The notes under the pieces were generated by a model. The model had not been told where the DNA came from and searched no databases. It was given only the letters and a program-made list of their open reading frames with translations. The position numbers were made by a program, and so were the translations under genes. Of a stretch of DNA of 64,000 nucleotides, positions 25,656 through 34,857 are shown one piece after another. Where the stretch lies: assembly GCA_009781895.1 (NCBI GenBank), contig WQUV01000003.1, positions 1 to 64,000 on the forward strand, written 5' to 3'. The stretch comes from Candidatus Saccharimonadota bacterium (GTDB lineage: Bacteria; Patescibacteriota; Saccharimonadia; Saccharimonadales; Saccharimonadaceae). How positions within the stretch are numbered: the stretch's first letter is position 1; each line of letters begins with the position of its first letter.

Positions 25656-26906
25656 TTAATTTACTATTTTAGTTTCGTAATTACCGCTGTTGATCTCGTT
25701 TTCGCCAATAATTGCGACCTGATATGCTCCAGATTTAGAGGCGTATTCGAGCTTCTTGCTGAGAGCACGGTCGGAGAAGAGTATGTCGGTAGTTTTACCT
25801 TCGGATTGGAGTTTTTTGCTTTCATTCACACAGAACTCGTAGGCATTCTGGTCGATAGGGATGAAGAGGAGGTCGACGCCACTAGGTTTGACTTCGACTA
25901 GCTCAGTCTCGACTAAGACTTCGTAGAGGCGAGAGAGGCCGATGCTGGCGCCGACGCCTTCGAATTTCTCGTCACTGTAATTGGCGACGAGGTTGTCGTA
26001 GCGACCGCCACTCATGATACTGCCGTAGTTTTCGTAGTTGACGATATTGGTCTCGAAGACGGTGCCAGTATAGTAGTCGAGACCACGAACAATAGCTAGG
26101 TCAACAATAACGTTCTGGGTTTGGCGGAGTTCGAGGTTTTGCATTACAGCCACCAGCTCGCCCAAACCTGTGGTGAAATCTTCAGTTGTAATATTGAGGG
26201 TTTCTAGCTTGGCGAAGACATCCTGAGCGCTACCTTTAAGCTCGATGAAGTTGGTGATTTGCGCGAACTGCTCCTCGTTCACGCCGCACTCGGCGAGCTT
26301 TTTCTGGAAATCTTCAGGCGAGATTTTTTCAACGTCGTCGATGATTTTGCGGACTTGGAGTGCGTCTTCGCCTAGGCCGAGGCTCTCGAGGAAGCCAGAG
26401 AGGAGCTTGCGGTTGGCGACGCGAATGGTGAACTTAGCATTGCCCTGGAATAACTCACTGTAGATAGTGTCAATGAGTGCGATACACTCGGCGTCATACT
26501 CAAGCGGTAGTTTGCCACGAGCGATAACGTCGGCGTCGCATTGGTAGAATTCGCGGAGGCGGCCTTTTTGAGTCTTCTCACCCCTGTAGGCTTTGTTGAT
26601 CTGCGAGACTTTAAGCGGAAAGGCGAGTTCGCGCTCGTTGCTTGCAATAAAGAGGGCGAGTGGCACGGTGAGGTCGAAGCGAATCGCAAGCTTGGTATCG
26701 CCCTTTTCGAGGCGATAAACTTGCTTGTTGGTGTCACCGCCTGACTTGGCGAGCAAGGCGTCTTCACGGAACATCAGTGGGGCGTCGTAAGTTTTGAAGC
26801 CACTTCTGAGGTGTGCATTCTGAATGACGCGTTTAATGCGGTCGAACTCGGCTTGCTCGTTTGGCTTTAGGTTTAGGAAACCTGATAGGTCTTCATATTT
26901 TTTCAT
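25656..26906 (-). CDS. hisS: Histidyl-tRNA synthetase
   Basis: A 416-residue class II synthetase that charges tRNA-His. Motifs: RFDLTVPLALF (motif 2-side), YRGEKTQKGRLREFYQCDAD, IVRGLDYYTGTVFE and the glycine-rich SGGRYDNLV with ASIGLSRL (motif 3), then an anticodon-binding domain (VDLLFIPIDQNAY). The length is normal. Promoter TATACT at 26935-26940 gives a leader of about 20 bases with a weak AAAGGG Shine-Dalgarno. It is downstream of typA but separated by a hairpin. Confidence 0.95.
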   Translation of the reverse strand: MKKYEDLSGFLNLKPNEQAEFDRIKRVIQNAHLRSGFKTYDAPLMFREDALLAKSGGDTNKQVYRLEKGDTKLAIRFDLTVPLALFIASNERELAFPLKVSQINKAYRGEKTQKGRLREFYQCDADVIARGKLPLEYDAECIALIDTIYSELFQGNAKFTIRVANRKLLSGFLESLGLGEDALQVRKIIDDVEKISPEDFQKKLAECGVNEEQFAQITNFIELKGSAQDVFAKLETLNITTEDFTTGLGELVAVMQNLELRQTQNVIVDLAIVRGLDYYTGTVFETNIVNYENYGSIMSGGRYDNLVANYSDEKFEGVGASIGLSRLYEVLVETELVEVKPSGVDLLFIPIDQNAYEFCVNESKKLQSEGKTTDILFSDRALSKKLEYASKSGAYQVAIIGENEINSGNYETKIVN

Positions 26907-26944
26907 AGCTTATCCCTTTCGATTAGTATATCATAATCGCTTTT

Positions 26945-26988
26945 TGACGATTGCTTTCGGGGCATAGCGATTGCCGCGAAAGCCGTCA
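26945..26988 (-). repeat. 44-bp hairpin between typA and hisS
   Basis: The inverted repeat TGACG..TGCTTTCG with CGAAAGC.CGTCA starts right at the typA stop. No T tract follows on the minus strand. It may be a processing or attenuating hairpin, or another relative of the palindromic elements; it lacks their core. Confidence 0.6.
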
Positions 26989-28821
26989 TTAATGGGCGTT
27001 AGCTTGTTTTGCCGCGCGCTTACGGTCGTTTGGGTCGAGATGGCGCTTGCGAAGACGAAGGCTTTTAGGTGTGACTTCGAGTAGCTCGTCGTCAGCGAGG
27101 AAGTCGAGGCATTGCTCGAGACTGAATTGAGTATGCGGAGTTAGCTGGATGGTGCCGTCAGAGGTCTTGCTACGCATGTTGGTTAATTGCTTGCCTTTGC
27201 AGACATTGATATCTAGGTCTTCTTGCTTGTTGTTCTGGCCAACAATCATACCTTGATAGACAGTAGTGCCTGGGCCGACGAAGAGTTCTCCACGCGCTTC
27301 AGACATCTGGAGGGCGTAGGCGGTGGACTCGCCAGGTTCGTGTGCAATAAGGGCGCCGTTACGCTTCTGGCTGATAGCTGTCCCCCTCGGCTGATAGCCG
27401 TAAGGGATTGAGTTCATGATGACAGTGCCTTTGGTGGCGGTAAGTAGATGACCGCGTAGTCCGATGAGGGCGGCAGTGGTAATTAAGTACGAGAAACGTT
27501 GAGCGCCAGTGCTGGTGGACTCTTGGTTTTGCAAGGTAGCACGGCGAAGACCCATCTCTTGGCTGATAACGCCGACAAATTCTGAGCTGACTTCGATGCT
27601 GAGGTCTTCGACTGGTTCACTTAGGACTCCGTCGACTTCACGGTAGACGACTTGCGGGCGACCGACTTCGAGCTCGTAGCCGTCGCGACGCATAGCTTCG
27701 ATCAGGACTGAGAGGTGAAGCTCGCCACGACCTGAGACTTTAAAGCCGAGGCCGTCTGACTCTAACTTTAGCGCAATATTAGTTTCGAGCTCCTTGTTGA
27801 GGCGGTCGGCGATTTGGCGTGACGTGGTGAATTCGCCCTCTTTGCCTTTGAGAGGGGCGGTATTTGGACCGATGTAGATGCTCATAGTTGGAGCTTCGAG
27901 CTCGAGGGTTGGCAGGGCTTCGGCGTCGCCAGTGGCGATGGTTTCGCCGATTTGGACGTCAGAAATACCGCTGATGGCGATAATGTCGCCTGCGGTGACT
28001 TCGTTGATTTCTTCACGAGTGAGACCGCGATAACCGAAGATTTTGTCGATTTTGCCTGATTTGTTGCTGGCGGCATTGACGATTTTAACGGATTCGCCAG
28101 ACCTAAGCTTGCCACGAGATAGCTTGCCGATGATGAGCTTGCCGATGTACTGGTCGTAGCCGAGAGCGGTAATTAGTAGCTGGGCGCCCTTTGAGGCATC
28201 TTCGTCGATCTTTGGCGCTGGGATTTCGCGAATAATTGCGTCGAAGAGAGAGTCGAGATTGGCTAGCTGGTCGTGGCTAGCTGGTCGTTCGCTCCAGGCT
28301 TTGCCTTCGCGGGCGATGGCGAAATAGATTGGGTACTCGAGCTGAGAATCATCGGTAGCGAGTTCAAGGAAGAGGTCAGAAACTTCGTCAATGACTTCAC
28401 TTATACGCTCGGCTGGTTTGTCGATTTTGTTAATAACGACAATTGGTTTGAGGCCGAGGCTGAGGGCTTTTGATAGGACAAACTTGGTTTGCGGCATCGG
28501 GCCTTCTTGCGCGTCAACTACGAGCAGGACGCCGTCCGCCATGTTGAGTGTGCGCTCGACCTCGCCCGAGAAATCGGCGTGACCTGGAGTGTCGATAATG
28601 TTGATCTTGTAGTCGTTATAGAAGACGGCAGTTTGCTTGGCGGTAATAGTGATGCCGCGTTCGGCTTCTTGGTCGCCGCTATCCATGATGAGAGTCTGGG
28701 ACATTTCGGCTTGATTGTCGCGGAAGGTCTTGGACTGCTTGAGTAGACCGTCCACCAAGGTTGTCTTGCCGTGGTCGACGTGGGCGATAATTGCGATATT
28801 GCGGATCTTCTGTTGCTCCAT
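26989..28821 (-). CDS. typA: Ribosome-associated GTPase BipA/TypA
   Basis: A 610-residue translational GTPase acting in ribosome assembly and stress. GTPase motifs: [14 protein letters not shown] (G1), ERGITITAK (G2), DTPGHADF (G3), VINKIDKP (G4, canonical NKID). EF-G-like domains and the C-terminal TypA domain with [15 protein letters not shown] follow. A TATAAT 6 bases before the ATG (28828-28833, minus) gives a leaderless mRNA. A 14-bp tandem duplication at 28261-28288 lies within codons for the segment after GKAWSERPA. Confidence 0.95.
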   Translation of the reverse strand: MEQQKIRNIAIIAHVDHGKTTLVDGLLKQSKTFRDNQAEMSQTLIMDSGDQEAERGITITAKQTAVFYNDYKINIIDTPGHADFSGEVERTLNMADGVLLVVDAQEGPMPQTKFVLSKALSLGLKPIVVINKIDKPAERISEVIDEVSDLFLELATDDSQLEYPIYFAIAREGKAWSERPASHDQLANLDSLFDAIIREIPAPKIDEDASKGAQLLITALGYDQYIGKLIIGKLSRGKLRSGESVKIVNAASNKSGKIDKIFGYRGLTREEINEVTAGDIIAISGISDVQIGETIATGDAEALPTLELEAPTMSIYIGPNTAPLKGKEGEFTTSRQIADRLNKELETNIALKLESDGLGFKVSGRGELHLSVLIEAMRRDGYELEVGRPQVVYREVDGVLSEPVEDLSIEVSSEFVGVISQEMGLRRATLQNQESTSTGAQRFSYLITTAALIGLRGHLLTATKGTVIMNSIPYGYQPRGTAISQKRNGALIAHEPGESTAYALQMSEARGELFVGPGTTVYQGMIVGQNNKQEDLDINVCKGKQLTNMRSKTSDGTIQLTPHTQFSLEQCLDFLADDELLEVTPKSLRLRKRHLDPNDRKRAAKQANAH

Positions 28822-28934
28822 TTGGTAATTATAGCATAATAAAGCGCTTTGTTCAAGGGGTGGAGGCGGGGAAAATGCAAGGAGTTCAACTTGCGATAAA
28901 GGGTATAATGTGATATTATGTTTACTCAGATAGT

Positions 28935-28952
28935 GGGCGCTCTAAAGCGCCC
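28935..28952 (+). promoter_or_regulatory. Terminator-like hairpin in leader of HD gene
   Basis: GGGCGCT (28935-28941) and AGCGCCC (28946-28952) make a 7-bp GC stem with a 4-base loop, followed six bases later by TTTTTAT and an AAGGAGG Shine-Dalgarno. A TATAAT lies about 25 bases upstream. It could be an attenuator or an mRNA stabiliser. Confidence 0.55.
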
Positions 28953-28980
28953 AAGAATTTTTATAAGGAGGCGAGTAATT

Positions 28981-29847
28981 ATGTCTGAGAGGTATGAGCT
29001 GGTCGTCGACCTTAGGGCGAAGGCACATAGAATCTGTGAGTTCTACGCCATGATTTATCGTATGTATCAGCCGCGGGCGATTTGCCGTCGTTACGCATAC
29101 CCGGGAGCGCGTTATCGGACAGAGTTTTACGTACAGTCGTTGGCGGAGCATTCGTTCTTGCTAGCGCAACTGGCACCCGTGGTGTATGCTGAGTTTCGTG
29201 ACTTGTTCGCGAAGACAGATATATCACCATTTACGCTGGCGTTTTATGGCATAAAACATGATAATCCTGAGGCAATTTGCGGTGATGTGTCTACAGATGT
29301 GGATGGTGTGACAGCAGCGACCAAGCAGGCGGTTGAGCACGGTGCGATTTCGCAGATTTATGATGGACTGGCGATCAGTGACTTCATGAAGGAGATATTT
29401 CATCATTACGAAGACCGTAGTGAGTATCTGACGAAAATCATCAAGATGCTGGATGCTTTGGAGCTAGTGCTGTATTCTCAGCTTTGCGTGCGAGGCGGCG
29501 TGGGCGCGATCAAGCAGATTTACGGGTCAGATCCTGTGCAGTTTTGCTTGGTTGTAGATGGTGAAGAAAGACCGATTGATATGCGGACATATGGGGAGGT
29601 AGCGGAATACTTTGATGGTAATGGTCAAGTGAGGATCGACGGTGCGGTAGTGAAGAGTGATCTGTCTTATGTTCTGCCGATCTCGCGGATCATGTACGAT
29701 CACAGCTTAACGCGGATGAAAGCGAGTATTATTGGTAGGACAGCGCCCGAACTGATAGCGATATTTGAACTGATTTGTAGTGAAGCGTTTAAATTTCCGT
29801 TTGAGGATTATAATTTGGGTAACATGCCCGCGCCATTCGCCTTATGA
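28981..29847 (+). CDS. HD-domain phosphohydrolase, YfbR-like
   Basis: The 288-residue protein begins at the ATG with an AAGGAGG Shine-Dalgarno; an in-frame ATG at 28918 lies in the leader. The HD metal site can be followed: VQSLAEHSFLLAQL (His), GIKHDNPEAICGD (His-Asp and later Asp). This matches the YfbR-like 5'-deoxynucleotidase or related HD hydrolases. The C-terminal half is longer than YfbR (about 200 residues) and carries no recognised domain. Substrate is inferred to be a nucleotide; other HD substrates are possible. The gene is isolated on the plus strand. Confidence 0.72.
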   Translation: MSERYELVVDLRAKAHRICEFYAMIYRMYQPRAICRRYAYPGARYRTEFYVQSLAEHSFLLAQLAPVVYAEFRDLFAKTDISPFTLAFYGIKHDNPEAICGDVSTDVDGVTAATKQAVEHGAISQIYDGLAISDFMKEIFHHYEDRSEYLTKIIKMLDALELVLYSQLCVRGGVGAIKQIYGSDPVQFCLVVDGEERPIDMRTYGEVAEYFDGNGQVRIDGAVVKSDLSYVLPISRIMYDHSLTRMKASIIGRTAPELIAIFELICSEAFKFPFEDYNLGNMPAPFAL

Positions 29848-29852
29848 TGTAG

Positions 29853-29877
29853 AGCCACCCCGCGATATGGGGTGGCT
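29853..29877. terminator. Terminator after HD gene
   Basis: AGCCACCCC (29853-29861) and GGGGTGGCT (29869-29877) form a perfect 9-bp stem with a 7-base loop between convergent genes. Confidence 0.8.
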
Positions 29878-29887
29878 AAAATCTTGG

Positions 29888-30247
29888 CTAGTCGAGGATA
29901 ATGAAGTTTTGGACGGCGAAATTGCCGTTGACGATGGCGGCAGCGAGGAGGGGTTGGTGGTCGGAGAATTCGGAGTGCTGGGCGATGAAGAGCTCAGCAG
30001 CTCTGGTCATCTGACGGAGCTTGGATTGGGAGATGGCGCCGATACCGCCACCGAAATGGTCGGATTCGCGCATCTTGACTTCCACGAAGAAGATTTCATT
30101 TTCGCCATCTTCATTCTCGGAAGTTGAAACGATGTCAATCTCACACATGCGAGTCCGCCAGTTGCGTACGACTATTTCATGCCCATGATCTTCTAGGTAT
30201 GAGGAAACCGCACTTTCAGCGCGGTTCCCTATATTAGTCGTATTCAC
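29888..30247 (-). CDS. YraN/UPF0102 endonuclease-fold protein
   Basis: A 119-residue protein of normal YraN length. GNRAESAVSSYLEDHGHEIVVRNW, CEIDIV and IFFVEVKMR give the restriction-endonuclease-like Glu, Asp and E-x-K residues. Its role is unknown; YraN is often next to ribosomal or RNase H genes. It lies three bases after rplS and should be co-transcribed. Confidence 0.88.
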   Translation of the reverse strand: MNTTNIGNRAESAVSSYLEDHGHEIVVRNWRTRMCEIDIVSTSENEDGENEIFFVEVKMRESDHFGGGIGAISQSKLRQMTRAAELFIAQHSEFSDHQPLLAAAIVNGNFAVQNFIILD

Positions 30248-30250
30248 TAA

Positions 30251-30727
30251 TTATTCAGCTGGTTCTTCGGCTGGCTCGTCGTTAGCGGGAGCGTTGTCGG
30301 TATCTTTCTCGTCAGCCTCGAGGACTTCAACGGCTGCTTCTTCGGGAGTGCCGCCAACTAGCTCGTTAGCGTTAACTCGGTCGAAACGGGTGGCTGCGAG
30401 GCGAGTAGATTTACCAACGCGATTACGCATGTATGACAGGAAGTTACGGCGGACCTTGCCGCGGGCAACGATCTCGATCTTTGTGATAAGTGGACTGTGG
30501 AGCATAAAGCTTCTTTCGACGCCAACGCCGCTAGCGATCTTGCGAACTAGGAAGCTAGCAGTGTGAGAATTGTTGCGAGTAACGCGAATAACGGTACCCT
30601 GGAACATCTGAACACGCTCTTTGTCGCCTTCTTTAATCTTCTGGTAGACCTTGACGGTGTCACCAGTACGGAGCGCAACAACTGCACGCTTTTGCTTGTC
30701 GTTAACTGTCTTGATTAATTCACTCAT
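30251..30727 (-). CDS. rplS: 50S ribosomal protein L19 (bL19)
   Basis: A 158-residue protein with GDTVKVYQKIKEGDKERVQMFQG and RVTRNN..TASFLVRKIASGVGVER. The L19 core ends near residue 110; an acidic tail of about 45 residues (VEVLEADEKDTDNAPAND) is extra. TAAAAT at 30734-30739 (minus) is 6 bases from the ATG, so leaderless. Confidence 0.95.
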   Translation of the reverse strand: MSELIKTVNDKQKRAVVALRTGDTVKVYQKIKEGDKERVQMFQGTVIRVTRNNSHTASFLVRKIASGVGVERSFMLHSPLITKIEIVARGKVRRNFLSYMRNRVGKSTRLAATRFDRVNANELVGGTPEEAAVEVLEADEKDTDNAPANDEPAEEPAE

Positions 30728-30802
30728 AGAGACATTTTACCACACTTTGAGGTGATTTACAAGGGTTTTTCGCGATATGTAAGTGTGGTATAGTAGATGT
30801 GT

Positions 30803-31309
30803 ATGACTGACAGATTCAACAAAAAAGTTCGTGGCGGGATCCTAGCGCTCGCGGCAGCTGGAATTGCGGTGACCTTAGTTTTGGTGGGAGCGTTTAATGC
30901 GCATGCGGAAGATGAGATACAGTCTTGTGATGAGCTGCAAATGTCGGCGAAGCATCAGTTGGAGCGAGATGCGCCACTACAGTCGGCGTTATGGCGACGC
31001 TACGATCATATGCTACGTAACTTGATGTTACCAATGAACGCAAGGTTAGCGTTAAATGGACATTCGATTGATGAATTGGCGAGTATCGCTAGTGATTTTA
31101 CGGGCGAAATGGGGGTATTTGAATCGACTTTTGCGCACTACCAAGAGGAAGCAGAGGCTTTCTTGATTATGCGATGCGACGAGACAGCACCAGATGTAGC
31201 GAGAGAGATTGGTAGCTTACGTGAGAATATGGTTGCGTCGAAGCAGCGCCTAGACAATCTGCTGGAGGCGTTTCGAGCTAGGGTGGTAGCGGAAAGCGAG
31301 AATTTCTGA
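30803..31309 (+). CDS. Secreted small protein of unknown function
   Basis: The frame opens at an ATG at 30797; the ATG at 30803 fits better, 8 bases after TATAGT (30789-30794). The 168-residue product has a basic N terminus (RFNKKVRGG), a hydrophobic segment of about 20 residues and an AHA cleavage site before EDE. The mature part is helical with two cysteines. No family is recognised. It overlaps the next gene's ATG by one base, so the two form a unit. Confidence 0.7.
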   Translation: MTDRFNKKVRGGILALAAAGIAVTLVLVGAFNAHAEDEIQSCDELQMSAKHQLERDAPLQSALWRRYDHMLRNLMLPMNARLALNGHSIDELASIASDFTGEMGVFESTFAHYQEEAEAFLIMRCDETAPDVAREIGSLRENMVASKQRLDNLLEAFRARVVAESENF

Positions 31310-31587
31310 TGGAAGAGGCGACAGGTATGAGTGGCGGTAAGAAGTTAACACTAGTAGTGTTCGGCGCGATTGCCGTGGCGCTCGTGATAGTAACTGTGGG
31401 GATTGCGTTATATTATCATACAGGCACCTATAGAGTAGATCCGACGCGCGTTGGCGCAGGTCGACCACTACCAGCAGGCGATAATTGGGAGTTCGAGGCG
31501 GTTGGTCCGTTAAATCAGCAGACATTCCAGCTATTTCTCGAGCATTTCGACATCAACTTTAACGCCGTTCGCAATCACGACTTTTAG
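31309..31587 (+). CDS. Small single-pass membrane protein
   Basis: A 92-residue protein with a helix at about 13-38 (LTLVVFGAIAVALVIVTVGIALYY) and a polar outer tail. No family is recognised. Its ATG overlaps the stop of the secreted protein, so the two are probably translated together and may act together at the envelope. Confidence 0.6.
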   Translation: MEEATGMSGGKKLTLVVFGAIAVALVIVTVGIALYYHTGTYRVDPTRVGAGRPLPAGDNWEFEAVGPLNQQTFQLFLEHFDINFNAVRNHDF

Positions 31588-31723
31588 AGTGCTCCCACCC
31601 TCCAGCGACCTTTGAATTTTTCTCTGCAGTGCCGTGCTCGACGTATACTAGATACGCCTGCGCGTGACCCTTTGAGAGAAAACCCAAATCTCATCTGGAT
31701 GGAGAGAGCTTAAACGTGCAAGA

Positions 31724-34174
31724 CTAGCTGGTGAGGAGTAGAGAGAGCTTGGAGGCGAAATGTTCGCGTTCTTTGGTGATGAGCTGAGCGCGTGACTGGA
31801 TGGCTGGTTCGGCGATCGCGATCTCGCGGGCGATGTCAGGTTGTTTGGCGAGTGGCTTAAAGAAAGCTTTGAAGTCACCGAGTTCTGGTACTGTGCGAAG
31901 AGTGCGGCCGAGTAGGCGTGGATAATAAGCTAGGTCGTGGCCACGGAAGAGAGCGTCGAGAGTGGCCCAGTTGGCTTTGATCCAGTCGAAGGTGAGAGGT
32001 CGAGCGTAAGGATTTAATAGAAGACCGCTTACGAAAGTGAGGAGGTCTTGTGAGCGGACGAAGCTCTTGTCGAGGAGGCGTCCAAGAATGACATTGATGA
32101 GGTCTGGGTTCTTGGTGCTAGTGATGGCAATAGCGACGTCGTGCTGAATATCTGGTGCAATAATCTGCGGGTAGTGGCTGGCGAGGAGGTCGACGTTGGC
32201 ACCAGTGTCGAATTTGACATGAGTAGCAAGGATAGTGGCGCGAATATTCGGATCGAAGCGCATAAACTGGTTGATGTCATAGCGGAGGAGGCTGTTGATG
32301 GCATCAGGACTTTCGGAGTAGGCCATATAGCCAACAATGATGGCTCGGAGTTCGGTGTCGTGAGCGGTGTCCTGCGGGCTTGGTTCGAGCCCGAGGGCGA
32401 CATAGCACTTCAGTGCGGCTCTGCCGACTAGGGTCTTGAATTGTTGTTCCTGGAGAGTGTTAGGTTCGATGAAGTTGCGAAGTAGCGCTATCAAATAGCC
32501 AGCAGCAGACCAGACGAGATAATCGGTCTCGAATTGGAGCGAGACGAGGAGGTCGAGAGCGGTAGCGACTGAGAGCTCGCCAGCTTCGACTAGAAGGCGA
32601 GCGTCGGTAAAGACGCGGGCGCGTTCTTGTGGGGTAAGGTTAGGCAGGCTGTGGATCTTTTCAGGTGTGACAGGTAAGAGATAGTAGCCAGAGAGGTCGC
32701 TGCGGAGTTTAGGTAGCGGGAACTTGGATTTGCCGCCGATGCCTTTCAGGCTGAAGGCACGCTGTTTAACATTGTCGCCATTGACGCTTTCGATGTATGG
32801 ATAGCCAGTGTTGTCGAGCCAGTAATCCATGAGCTGTTTGGCGTTTGGGAGCTCGGCCCATAGATCGTCGGAAGTAGTGTTTTTGAAGGCGTGCTTAGTG
32901 AAGTAGGACTTAATCCCAGCGTAGAAGGCTTCCTCGCCGAGCTCAGAGATGAGTTGAGAGAGGAGGCAGGCGCCTTTGGCATAAACTATAGCACCATCGA
33001 AGAGAGTTTGGATCTCGTCGGGGCTGTTGACGTTCTGACGAATAGCTTGGATGTTTGGCATGAGGTCGCGCTGCATAGCAAAGGCGCGTTCATTGAGGTA
33101 GAAGTCGTCCATGATTTTCCACTCAGGGAAGATTGAGTCAATACAGACGTACTCAATGTAGGTAGCGAAAGATTCGTTAAGCCAGAGGTCGTCCCACCAG
33201 CGCATAGTGACGAGATTACCAAACCATTGATGAGCGACTTCGTGGGCGACGACTAGAGCAATGCGCTTCTTGGCGTCGAGGCTGGTGGCTTCATTGACGA
33301 TCATGAGGCTTTCGCGGTAGGTGATGAGACCCCAGTTTTCCATAGCGCCAGCTTCGAAGTCAGGCAAGGCGACTTGGTCGAGTTTGACAAGTGGGTAACG
33401 GACCCCGAACTTTTCGGTGAAGAAGTCGAGCGAACGACTCGCTACCTCACAGGCGAATTGCAGGGAGGCCTGAGAATGATTAGCGGTGGCATAGGTGGTG
33501 ACTTTAGTGCCGTGCTTCGAGATGTGCTCGACCGACTGGAATTGACCGAGGACGAAGGCGAGCAGATAGGTGCTCATGCGAGGGGTTTTATGGAAGGCGG
33601 TGCGGACGCGCTCGTTCTCCATTTGGAGGCGGGTGATGATAGGGGTGTTGCCGAGGGCACTCTGGGTTGGTTCGTGGATAAGGACGAGATGGAACTCAGC
33701 TTTTGCTTCTGGTTCGTCGATGCAAGGGAAGACGTTTCGAGCGTAGTGGCTCTCGAACTGGGTGGCGATGATTTCGCGCGATTTGTCGCCTACATTGCAG
33801 GTGGAAAGATAAGCGCCATTCATCTTTTGGGTGGCGATAGGAGCTTGCCAGGCGATACTGAGAGTGATCGAGTCAGGATTGGCACCGAGCTTGTCGTCGC
33901 GTTCGGCGACTTTGTCGTCTGTGTTTTTAGCGGCGCTAGGCGGCTCGGTGTCGTGGATAGACAGGATGTCGCCTTCTTGGGTGAACTTGAGCTTGCGTTT
34001 GTTTTGACCGATCTCGACTATGCGGAGGCCGTTAGCGTGGAGCTTGACGATGCGGGATTTGGGGTTCGGGATACCAACTACGACCATCTGACCAGTGATC
34101 TGGCGGTCAGCGGTGTAGACGTCTAGCAATAATTGATAAGAAATAGGCTTGAATTGATTATATAAACGCTCCAT
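31724..34174 (-). CDS. M1 family aminopeptidase (PepN-like)
   Basis: An 816-residue zinc aminopeptidase that trims N-terminal residues from peptides in the cytoplasm. It has the substrate motif GAMENWG, the zinc motif HEVAHQWFG and the distal Glu in NESFATYIE, followed by an ERAP1-like C-terminal domain. TATACT at 34184-34189 (minus), 9 bases from the ATG, indicates a leaderless mRNA. Residues about 75-98 (EPPSAAKNTDDKVAERDD) interrupt the N-terminal beta domain and coincide with an inverted repeat at 33883-33950. Peptide scavenging fits an organism with few amino acid pathways. Confidence 0.93.
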   Translation of the reverse strand: MERLYNQFKPISYQLLLDVYTADRQITGQMVVVGIPNPKSRIVKLHANGLRIVEIGQNKRKLKFTQEGDILSIHDTEPPSAAKNTDDKVAERDDKLGANPDSITLSIAWQAPIATQKMNGAYLSTCNVGDKSREIIATQFESHYARNVFPCIDEPEAKAEFHLVLIHEPTQSALGNTPIITRLQMENERVRTAFHKTPRMSTYLLAFVLGQFQSVEHISKHGTKVTTYATANHSQASLQFACEVASRSLDFFTEKFGVRYPLVKLDQVALPDFEAGAMENWGLITYRESLMIVNEATSLDAKKRIALVVAHEVAHQWFGNLVTMRWWDDLWLNESFATYIEYVCIDSIFPEWKIMDDFYLNERAFAMQRDLMPNIQAIRQNVNSPDEIQTLFDGAIVYAKGACLLSQLISELGEEAFYAGIKSYFTKHAFKNTTSDDLWAELPNAKQLMDYWLDNTGYPYIESVNGDNVKQRAFSLKGIGGKSKFPLPKLRSDLSGYYLLPVTPEKIHSLPNLTPQERARVFTDARLLVEAGELSVATALDLLVSLQFETDYLVWSAAGYLIALLRNFIEPNTLQEQQFKTLVGRAALKCYVALGLEPSPQDTAHDTELRAIIVGYMAYSESPDAINSLLRYDINQFMRFDPNIRATILATHVKFDTGANVDLLASHYPQIIAPDIQHDVAIAITSTKNPDLINVILGRLLDKSFVRSQDLLTFVSGLLLNPYARPLTFDWIKANWATLDALFRGHDLAYYPRLLGRTLRTVPELGDFKAFFKPLAKQPDIAREIAIAEPAIQSRAQLITKEREHFASKLSLLLTS
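33883..33950 (-). repeat. Inverted repeat inside aminopeptidase gene
   Basis: CACCGAGC at 33883-33890 and GCTCGGTG at 33943-33950 are perfect 8-bp arms with a 52-base interior holding a small GTCGC/GCGAC palindrome. It encodes a hydrophilic insertion in the N-terminal domain. The core of copies A to E is not present. Confidence 0.5.
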
Positions 34175-34236
34175 AGTGTATATAGTATATCACAAGAACC
34201 ACCCCCGAGACAGAAGTGGTTTTGACTGTATTGGGG

Positions 34237-34857
34237 TTAGCTTTGCGATATAGAGTATAGAGCTATGCCTGTTGCTACCGACACATTGAGGGATTCTTTG
34301 ATGCCTTGCATCTTGATTTCGATGCTAGAGTCGCAGAGCTTGAGGATTTCGGGCGGGAGGCCATGGCGTTCTTCGCCGATTATAAGGAGGACGTCGTCTT
34401 TTAGCTTTGGTAGGTCGGGGAGGACATGGCTGTCGGGTGACTGCTCAAGCGCAATGATTTGAGTGGGCTTGTCTATGGTGGCGAGGGCTTCTTCTAGGCA
34501 GTCATAGCGGAGGAGGTTTAGGGATTTTTCGGCGCCGAGAGAGGTCTTAGCGAAGACGCGGTCCATCTTGGTGCGGACATGGGAGAGACGAGAGTCGCGC
34601 TTGAGGGTTGGGTGAGGAGTGGTGCCGATGAAATAAACGGTGTCGACCGCGAAGCCGTCGGCGGTCCGCAAGATTGAGGCGACGTTATGGATGCTGCGTA
34701 AGTTCCATAATGCTAAAGAAATGCGAGCTTTAGGCAAGCCAGCCATCTCGGCACGACGTTCGCCCACCCCGTCTCCACGGGAGGGCGCCGTCTCGAACTC
34801 GCCAGCAGGCTCCGTTAGCCCTCGTTGTCTGAGCTTGCCTCCTAGCTCGCTGCTCAT
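34237..34857 (-). CDS. SpoU/TrmH-family RNA 2'-O-methyltransferase
   Basis: A 206-residue SAM-dependent enzyme of the SPOUT knot class. Motifs: LALWNLRSIHNVASILRTADGF (motif 1), LPPEILKLCDSSIEIKMQG...SLNVSVATGIALY (motif 3), with LLIGEERHGLP (motif 2). The target, tRNA or rRNA, is not decided. The ATG overlaps the upstream stop. The first 45 residues are Gly/Arg/Glu-rich, have no counterpart in the family and come from a 124-bp inverted repeat; an internal Met at about residue 38 could be the ancestral start. Confidence 0.88.
   Translation of the reverse strand: MSSELGGKLRQRGLTEPAGEFETAPSRGDGVGERRAEMAGLPKARISLALWNLRSIHNVASILRTADGFAVDTVYFIGTTPHPTLKRDSRLSHVRTKMDRVFAKTSLGAEKSLNLLRYDCLEEALATIDKPTQIIALEQSPDSHVLPDLPKLKDDVLLIIGEERHGLPPEILKLCDSSIEIKMQGIKESLNVSVATGIALYSISQS
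34725..34848 (-). repeat. Long inverted repeat at 5' end of trmH-like gene
   Basis: Arms GAGCTTTAGGCAAGC (34725-34739) and GCTTGCCTCCTAGCTC (34833-34848) match with three differences. A second inner repeat CGCCCACCCCGT / ACGGGAGGGCG sits inside. It encodes the nonconserved N terminus of the enzyme. Confidence 0.65.
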
